Source of the DNA: Methanomassiliicoccales archaeon
Lineage (GTDB): Archaea; Thermoplasmatota; Thermoplasmata; Methanomassiliicoccales; JACIVX01
Length of the DNA stretch: 64,000 nucleotides
Assembly (NCBI GenBank): GCA_038850735.1
Contig: JAWCLO010000005.1
Location: 1-64,000, forward strand
Direction of reading: 5' to 3'
Shown: positions 61,620-64,000 of the stretch, one piece after another
Layout of the letters: each line of letters begins with the position of its first letter
How positions within the stretch are numbered: the stretch's first letter is position 1
Position numbers and translations under genes: made by a program
The notes under the pieces: model-generated
Seen by the model: the letters and a program-made list of their open reading frames with translations, nothing else
Databases searched by the model: none
What the model was told of the DNA's origin: nothing

Positions 61620-62258
61620 TTGACCGATAAAACAATTGTCCAGGCTGTCAAGAAAGCGCTTGATAAAGCTAAGAAGCGTAATTTCAGAGAGACAGTCGAC
61701 CTTTCTGTCAATCTCAAGGACGTTGACTTATCTGTACCTAAGAACAGGATTCAAGAGGATATCATACTCCCCCATGGTCGGGGTAAGGATGTGAAGATCT
61801 GCGTAATAGGCGGGGGGGAGTTAGCTCTAAAGGCAAAGAATGTTGCTGATCGTGTCATTACGCCAGAAGAGCTGGCAAAACTCGCTGATAACAAAAAAGA
61901 AGCGAAAAGGATTGCTGCTCAATATGACTATTTCATTGCTGAAGCGCCTCTCATGCCGACGATTGGTAAGCGCCTAGGTATGGTTTTGGCGCCTCGTGGA
62001 AAAATGCCAAGACCAATACCGCCGGGTGCCGATCCGAAACCAATGATCGAAAGCTTGCGAAAGACTATTTCTGTGAGAAGCAGAGACAAGAGAACGTTTC
62101 ACGCACCAGTCGGCACAGTCGACATGACGCCCGAGCAGATAGCCGACAACATCGAGGAAGTTCTGAAGAGAGTTTCATCAAAGCTTGAGCGAGGCATGAT
62201 GAATATAGGGTCCGCTTACGTGAAAACAACCATGGGACCTTCCGAGAAGGTGAAGTAA
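61620..62258 (+). CDS. rpl1: 50S ribosomal protein uL1
   Basis: The L1 stalk protein (212 aa) begins MTDKTIVQAVKKALDKAKKR and contains ILPHGRGKDVKICVIGGGEL, VLAPRGKMPRPIPPGADPKP and the C-terminal MNIGSAYVKTTMGPSEKVK. I choose TTG at 61620, 7 nt after AGGAGGG; this gives the usual archaeal length, whereas the upstream in-frame start at 61557 would precede the ribosome binding site. It probably also regulates its own mRNA. Confidence 0.95.
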   Translation: MTDKTIVQAVKKALDKAKKRNFRETVDLSVNLKDVDLSVPKNRIQEDIILPHGRGKDVKICVIGGGELALKAKNVADRVITPEELAKLADNKKEAKRIAAQYDYFIAEAPLMPTIGKRLGMVLAPRGKMPRPIPPGADPKPMIESLRKTISVRSRDKRTFHAPVGTVDMTPEQIADNIEEVLKRVSSKLERGMMNIGSAYVKTTMGPSEKVK

Positions 62259-63266
62259 ATGGCCAAGCAGGCTCACGTTGCTCAGTGGAAGAAAGAAGTC
62301 GTCGGCAATCTCGTTCAGATGATGAAGAAGAGCAAGGTCGTTGCGCTCGTAAGTATAAACCAGATTCCAGCCCCACAACTACAGCAAATCAAAAGACGAT
62401 TGAGGGGAAAGGCAGAGATTGTAATGACTAGAAATACGCTGCTTAGCCTCGCTATCGAGGAAGCGTCTAAGGGGCAAAATGGGCTTCACGAACTTAAGAA
62501 TATGATTTCTGGACAATGTGCGATGTTGACTACGAATATGAATGCCTTTAAACTCTTCCGAGAAATCGAGGCAACAAGAACAAAGGCAGCAGCGAAGCCC
62601 GGTGACATTTCTCCAGAGGATATCGTTATAAAGGAGGGCGAAACGCCATTCAAGCCCGGGCCAATCGTTGGGGAATTACAAAAAGCTGGGATACCTGCTG
62701 GCATAGAGGGCGGAAAGGTTGTCATTAAGAAAGAAAAAGTATTGGTTAAGAAAGGCGAAAAAATTCCTGAGGAAATCGCGAAAATCCTCCCAAAGCTTGA
62801 GATTTATCCAATGACTATCGGCCTCGAACTGCTTGGAGCATTCGAGGAAGGAGTGGTGTTCAAGAAGGACGATCTCAAGATCACCCCAGAAGAATTTGTA
62901 TCGATGATTGTAACGGCAGCGAGGACTGCGATTAACCTCGGCGTTTACATAGCTTATACCACTCCACAAACAATTACACCTATCCTCGCAAGAGCCTATC
63001 GTGAAGGAGTTGCTTTGAGCATTGCAACGGCATTCCCGACGAAGGACAATATAAAGCTACTGCTTGCAAAAGCCGAAGCAAGCATGCTCGCACTCGCATC
63101 AAAGATTCCTGGTTTCGACGATGATCGAGTGCGACAAAAATTGGCAGTAACTTCCGCGGAAAAGAAGAGTGAGGTGCGGAAGAGCGAGGAGGATAGAGAG
63201 GAAAAGAAAGAAGAGAAGGCCAGCGAAGAAGAGGCCGCTGCTGGTCTTAGTGCCCTGTTCGGATAA
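62259..63266 (+). CDS. rpl10: 50S ribosomal protein uL10 (P0)
   Basis: This is the stalk base protein of 335 aa that carries P1 dimers. The N-terminal rRNA-binding domain (VALVSINQIPAPQLQQIKRR, MTRNTLLSLAIEEA) is followed by the P1-binding helical spine and a charged C-terminal linker ending [13 protein letters not shown], the factor-binding tail shared with P1. It starts directly after the uL1 stop codon. Confidence 0.96.
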   Translation: MAKQAHVAQWKKEVVGNLVQMMKKSKVVALVSINQIPAPQLQQIKRRLRGKAEIVMTRNTLLSLAIEEASKGQNGLHELKNMISGQCAMLTTNMNAFKLFREIEATRTKAAAKPGDISPEDIVIKEGETPFKPGPIVGELQKAGIPAGIEGGKVVIKKEKVLVKKGEKIPEEIAKILPKLEIYPMTIGLELLGAFEEGVVFKKDDLKITPEEFVSMIVTAARTAINLGVYIAYTTPQTITPILARAYREGVALSIATAFPTKDNIKLLLAKAEASMLALASKIPGFDDDRVRQKLAVTSAEKKSEVRKSEEDREEKKEEKASEEEAAAGLSALFG

Positions 63267-63281
63267 ATAGGAGGTAGAAAA

Positions 63282-63599
63282 ATGGAATACATCTATAGTG
63301 CGATGGTTCTCCACGCCGCTGGAAAGCCGATCACAGAGGAGTCGATAGCGAACATCCTCAAGAGTGCTGGCATTGAACCTGACGCCGCGAGGATAAAGGC
63401 ATTGACCGCTTCCCTTGAGGGGATCAACATCGACGAGGCTATAGCCTCAGCGATGGTATCAACCGCTGCACCTGCGGCTCCGCAAGCTGCACCGGCTGCT
63501 GGAGAGCCGAAGAAGGAAGAGAAGAAGGAAGAAAAGAAGAAAGAGGAAACAGTCAGCGAAGAAGAGGCTGCAGCTGGTCTTAGTGCCCTCTTTGGATGA
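63282..63599 (+). CDS. rpl12: 50S ribosomal protein P1 (L12)
   Basis: This 105-aa acidic stalk protein begins [20 protein letters not shown], has an Ala/Pro hinge and a Lys/Glu linker, and ends [13 protein letters not shown], identical to the uL10 tail. GGAGG precedes the ATG. It closes the uL11-uL1-uL10-P1 stalk cluster. Confidence 0.96.
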   Translation: MEYIYSAMVLHAAGKPITEESIANILKSAGIEPDAARIKALTASLEGINIDEAIASAMVSTAAPAAPQAAPAAGEPKKEEKKEEKKKEETVSEEEAAAGLSALFG

Positions 63600-63671
63600 G
63601 CGGATAGCGACTGCAGTTTCCATCTCTTCTTAATCCATTTCTTCTCGATTCTCATATCTAGCTTGTCTGCT

Positions 63672-64000
63672 TCAGATGTGGTCGACAACACGTGAGACTT
63701 CGCGCTCGAGAAGCGAGGCAAGATCCTTTTCTAATTTTTCTTTGATGTCCCTTGGAACTAGCGTAATCCCTAGTTCAGCACCGCATTTCGCTAGCTTCAC
63801 TAAAGCGTAGGCTTCCTTCACCTTAGCAGCTACAAATTCTCCGATCGCCTCTTTGATCTCTTTCTTCAATTCGGGATTCTCATCGATTTTCTGTCGGACA
63901 TAACGCTTGATCTCATCTCGAACGAGATCTTTCATCGCTTCCAGCAAAATATCTTCACTGTGAAGAATTCCTAACTGGCTTTTTAGAATTGATTCGATAG
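63672..64000 (-). CDS. Helical protein of unknown function, 5' end outside the window
   Basis: An open frame of at least 109 codons continues past the window edge (it reads ESILKSQLGILHSEDILLEA before the TTG at 63947), so the true start is not visible. The product is charged and helical (EIKRYVRQKIDENPELKKEI, LVKLAKCGAELGITLVPRD) and probably soluble. I do not recognise the family. It is convergent with the stalk operon. Confidence 0.55.
   Translation of the reverse strand, partial: IESILKSQLGILHSEDILLEAMKDLVRDEIKRYVRQKIDENPELKKEIKEAIGEFVAAKVKEAYALVKLAKCGAELGITLVPRDIKEKLEKDLASLLEREVSRVVDHI

Noticed and set aside
61557-61620. Upstream in-frame start for uL1
   Set aside because: It would put the Shine-Dalgarno inside the coding sequence and add residues absent from archaeal uL1; TTG at 61620 fits.

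Overview
The window is a gene-dense archaeal chromosome segment of moderate GC content. The evidence is the eukaryote-like transcription set (RNA polymerase H, B, A', A'', TBP, Spt5, archaeal NusA), GatDE, the archaeal primase large subunit, aEF1B, eS17/eL30, AglB and two FtsZ paralogues. A single unsplit RpoB, FtsZ1 plus FtsZ2, and the Spt5 and AglB architectures suggest a Euryarchaeota/Thermoplasmatota lineage such as Thermoplasmata or a Methanomassiliicoccales relative. That placement is inference; there is no rRNA in the window. I see no CRISPR array, insertion sequence or prophage.

Layout. 0.2-2.5 kb: a DUF1015 protein and a two-TM potassium-channel-like protein whose RCK domain is followed by a YHS metal-binding domain. 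2.6-4.8 kb: rqcH between tRNA-Thr (with a D-arm intron) and tRNA-Arg. 4.9-7.5 kb: a three-gene ABC exporter. 7.5-16.6 kb: housekeeping genes (eS17, thyX, TraB, HAD phosphatase, pcm, zinc-ribbon protein, MBL hydrolase, rhomboid, Mtq2-like methyltransferase, gatE-gatD). 16.7-23.1 kb: one 2119-aa surface beta-helix protein. 23.5-26.8 kb: hypB, purD, a translin-family protein and thioredoxin. 27-34.4 kb: a small membrane-anchored Ig-like protein and a 2171-aa AglB with a very long extracellular beta-domain tail. 34.5-36.5 kb: pyrF and a radical SAM protein. 36.5-45.3 kb: the rpoH-rpoB-rpoA1-rpoA2-rpl30e-nusA operon with 4-nt overlaps. 45.4-48.3 kb: a tRNA-Lys gene apparently interrupted by two introns, a zinc ribbon gene with ef1b, and malic enzyme. 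48.7-54.9 kb: a COG1031 radical SAM protein behind a 9-codon leader ORF, priL, the fap7-AIP synthase-small ORF operon, truA and trmJ-like. 55-63.6 kb: ftsZ2 with a tandem ribbon-helix-helix regulator, tbp, a COG1099 hydrolase, acyP, and the ftsZ1-secE-spt5-uL11-uL1-uL10-P1 cluster.

The genes fall into three linked themes: transcription and translation machinery, cell division (ftsZ2 with a CdrS-like regulator, ftsZ1 with secE/spt5), and a glycosylated cell surface (AglB, the giant beta-helix protein and the small anchored protein).

The most notable signals not covered by ordinary annotation are: (1) a tRNA-Lys with introns in both the D-loop and the T-loop, and a tRNA-Thr with a D-arm intron; (2) two identical palindromes exactly 22 bp apart at the predicted start site of the RHH-ftsZ2 operon; (3) CTG as the only plausible start codon of at least two genes, each 6 nt after a strong Shine-Dalgarno sequence; (4) Spt5 with an Ig-like N-terminal domain; (5) an RCK-YHS channel; (6) a leader hairpin overlapping the uL1 ribosome binding site. 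All start-site and regulatory statements come from reading the sequence and were not tested.
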